64,000 bases of DNA, from NCBI GenBank assembly GCA_002719335.1, contig PBHE01000008.1:1-64000 (forward strand), given 5' to 3'. Source of the DNA: Acidimicrobiaceae bacterium. GTDB lineage: Bacteria; Actinomycetota; Acidimicrobiia; Acidimicrobiales; Poriferisodalaceae. A model generated the notes under the pieces. That model did not search any database. It was given only the letters and a program-made list of their open reading frames with translations, and had not been told where the DNA came from. The position numbers were made by a program, and so were the translations under genes. Below are positions 62,571 through 64,000 of the stretch, in pieces; the first letter of the stretch is position 1; each line of letters begins with the position of its first letter.

Positions 62571-63008
62571 TCAGCGCCCAGAATGTCCGAATCCGCCTTG
62601 GCCCCTTTCAGTTTCATCAAGTTGTTCTGCTTCTTCCCAAATGACTTCTTCAACGCTCTGAATAACTAACTGCGCGATGCGGTCGCCGCGCTGAACTTCA
62701 TAGGGCTCACTCGGGTCGGTGTTGATCAAAAGCACCTTGAGTTCGTCGCGATAACCGCTATCGATGAGACCGGGGGTGTTCAAACAAGTCACCCCGTGAC
62801 GAAGAGCCAGACCACTGCGAGGCTGCACAAAACCTGCATACCCCCGGGGGATGGCAATAGCGATGCCAGTCCCAATCAAGGCTCGTCCTCCGCCGGGGGC
62901 GAGAGTCACATCTTCGTTAGCAACTAAATCTGCTCCTGCGTCACCAGGCTTTGCATAACTAGGTAAGGCGAGCTCGGAATCGAGACGTTGGACTGGGATG
63001 GCAACCAC
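62571..63008 (-). CDS. dut: dUTP diphosphatase
   Basis: The 145-residue trimeric dUTPase shows all five motifs: PGDAGADL, PRSGLALRHG, LIDSGYRDELKVLLIN, RGDRIAQLVIQ and the C-terminal Gly-rich RGQGGFGHSGR that closes over the nucleotide. It hydrolyses dUTP to dUMP. The start is a GTG. It is divergent from orn with 75 bp between starts. Confidence 0.97.
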   Translation of the reverse strand: MVAIPVQRLDSELALPSYAKPGDAGADLVANEDVTLAPGGGRALIGTGIAIAIPRGYAGFVQPRSGLALRHGVTCLNTPGLIDSGYRDELKVLLINTDPSEPYEVQRGDRIAQLVIQSVEEVIWEEAEQLDETERGQGGFGHSGR

Positions 63009-63083
63009 ACCGCGACTTTAGGCACAGTTAGTCCCTACTGCATGCACCCCGTTTGTAAGCCTTTGTCGGCCTACCATGATCCC

Positions 63084-63632
63084 ATGCTTGTTTGGATGGA
63101 TCTTGAGATGACAGGGCTCGAACCTGATCGCCACGTCATCGTCGAGATCGCCACGATCGTTACCGACGACGACCTTACAATCGTCGCTGAAGGTCCAGAC
63201 CTGGTTGTTCATGCTAACGATGCACAACTCGCTGAAATGGACGACTTTGTCGTCGATATGCACACTCGTTCTGGACTCCTTGAACTGATCCAGGGCTCCT
63301 CGATAACCCTGGAAGAAGCCTCCGAACAAACCCTTGATTTCATAAAGCGACACATTAAGAAAGCTCGGTCTGTCCCTCTTTGTGGCAATTCGATTGGCAC
63401 TGATCGTCGGTTTCTTAACGTCTATATGCCTGAGATCGAGAACTACCTTCACTACAGGTCAGTTGATGTTTCAACGATTAAAGAACTAGCGCGGCGGTGG
63501 AATCTCGAGGTCATGAAGGGCGTGCCCCAAAAACAAACCAGCCATAGAGCGCTTGACGATATTCGCGAGAGCATCGCGGAGCTAAAGCATTACCGGGATC
63601 ATCTTTTTAAGATGCCCCAAGAATCGAATTAA
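63084..63632 (+). CDS. orn: Oligoribonuclease
   Basis: The 182-residue DEDDh exonuclease has VWMDLEMTGLEPDRHVIVEIATIVTDDDL (motif I), CGNSIGTDRRFLNVYMP (motif II) and HRALDDIRESIAEL (motif III). It degrades di- to pentaribonucleotides and is typical of actinobacteria and gammaproteobacteria. I chose the ATG at MLVWMDLEMTG, the family start; upstream codons overlap the dut promoter. Confidence 0.97.
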   Translation: MLVWMDLEMTGLEPDRHVIVEIATIVTDDDLTIVAEGPDLVVHANDAQLAEMDDFVVDMHTRSGLLELIQGSSITLEEASEQTLDFIKRHIKKARSVPLCGNSIGTDRRFLNVYMPEIENYLHYRSVDVSTIKELARRWNLEVMKGVPQKQTSHRALDDIRESIAELKHYRDHLFKMPQESN

Positions 63633-63660
63633 GATTAGATAACCCGGTAGGATCATCTGA

Positions 63661-64000
63661 ATGAATCGCCCACTACGTGAGGAGCAGCGACCTCCTGACG
63701 ACGGGATCGTAGAGGTAGCCCCAAACGTGCGCCGGCTTCAATTGCCAATGTCGATGCCGGGTCTGGGACATGTCAACTGCTACATCCTCGATGACGAACG
63801 GGGCGCTGCTCTGGTCGACCCCGGCTTACCGGGGCCTGCAAACTGGAGAGCTCTCATGAAGGGCTTGAGGCAAGCAGATGTCCCCCCTGAACGTGTCCAT
63901 TCGATAGTGGTTACCCATAGTCACCCTGACCATTTCGGCGCAGCGGGACATTTCCATGACAAATACGGGTGCGAAATCATTACTCATCAGAACTTCCGAA
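63661..64000 (+). CDS. Metallo-beta-lactamase-fold hydrolase, N-terminal part (runs off the window)
   Basis: About 113 residues are visible. The motif H86-x-H88-x-D90-H91 (THSHPDHFGAAG) is the zinc-binding signature, preceded by VNCYILDDERGAALVDPGLP. Family members include glyoxalase II-type and other hydrolases; the substrate is unknown. GGTAGGA precedes the ATG. It lies 28 bp behind orn. Confidence 0.88.
   Translation, partial: MNRPLREEQRPPDDGIVEVAPNVRRLQLPMSMPGLGHVNCYILDDERGAALVDPGLPGPANWRALMKGLRQADVPPERVHSIVVTHSHPDHFGAAGHFHDKYGCEIITHQNFR

Noticed and set aside
1-64000. Mobile elements, prophage, toxin-antitoxin, restriction or defence genes
   Set aside because: No transposase, integrase, recombinase, methylase/endonuclease pair or terminal inverted repeats were recognised; the window reads as core metabolism.

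Overview
The window looks like a chromosomal segment of a free-living, aerobic, high-to-medium G+C actinobacterium, most likely an Acidimicrobiia-type marine or aquatic lineage (inference from gene content; no rRNA is present to settle it). Pointers are MshA and YbjN (mycothiol locus as in Mycobacterium), MenB and a MenJ-like reductase (menaquinone), an F420-type luciferase-like oxidoreductase, the tRNA-Trp/secE/nusG/rplK/rplA order, tightly packed overlapping genes and many GTG starts. I saw no insertion sequence, prophage, integrase or CRISPR array.

Layout. 1-3.5 kb: translation/secretion block on the minus strand (rplA partial, rplK, nusG, secE, tRNA-Trp), an ECF sigma/zinc anti-sigma pair, tRNA-Met and tRNA-Thr. 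3.6-10.8 kb: small metabolic genes (GNAT, menB, LLM oxidoreductase, a crotonase - thiol dioxygenase - multi-rhodanese operon, tRNA-Tyr with terminator, YajQ, HtpX, a HAD phosphatase). 10.8-44.8 kb: a nearly unbroken minus-strand respiratory region. Read in the direction of transcription it holds a small membrane protein, a two-cluster ferredoxin, a split b6-type cytochrome b, Rieske protein, diheme cytochrome c, a second novel membrane protein, a full 14-gene complex I (nuoA-N, 'Nuo2'), an 11-gene complex I lacking nuoEFG ('Nuo1'), a MidA/NDUFAF7 methyltransferase and acetyl-CoA synthetase. 45.2-47.3 kb, divergent: a monoheme membrane cytochrome c and a geranylgeranyl-reductase-family (menaquinone-modifying) flavoprotein. 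47.3-56.9 kb: minus-strand run moaD-like, membrane protein, mshA, ybjN, proC, SAM hydroxide adenosyltransferase, a 29-residue membrane microprotein, hemA, hemC, hemD, HAD, hemL (hemB absent). 56.9-64 kb: histidine phosphatase, CobW GTPase, amidohydrolase, cupin, tRNA-Lys, YbaK, dut, orn, and the start of a metallo-beta-lactamase-fold gene.

How it fits together. Menaquinone made by MenB and probably modified by the MenJ-like protein would be reduced by complex I and reoxidised by the b6-type complex, with the c-type cytochromes carrying electrons to an oxidase outside the window. Heme for the cytochromes comes from the hem genes.

The most striking observation is that the two complex I copies differ at residues that matter. 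NuoD of Nuo1 carries Trp at the position of the quinone-headgroup tyrosine and keeps the arginine that NDUFAF7 dimethylates in mitochondria, while NuoD of Nuo2 has the normal Tyr but Thr at the arginine site. The only NDUFAF7/MidA homologue in the window sits directly behind Nuo1. Other items for follow-up are a six-fold His-Ala-Asp-Asp repeat in NuoL of Nuo1, a short N-terminal motif shared by cytochrome b subunit IV and the divergent cytochrome c, unassigned membrane proteins at both ends of the b6-type cluster, and a stop codon lying in frame between a strong ribosome binding site and the sigma factor start.
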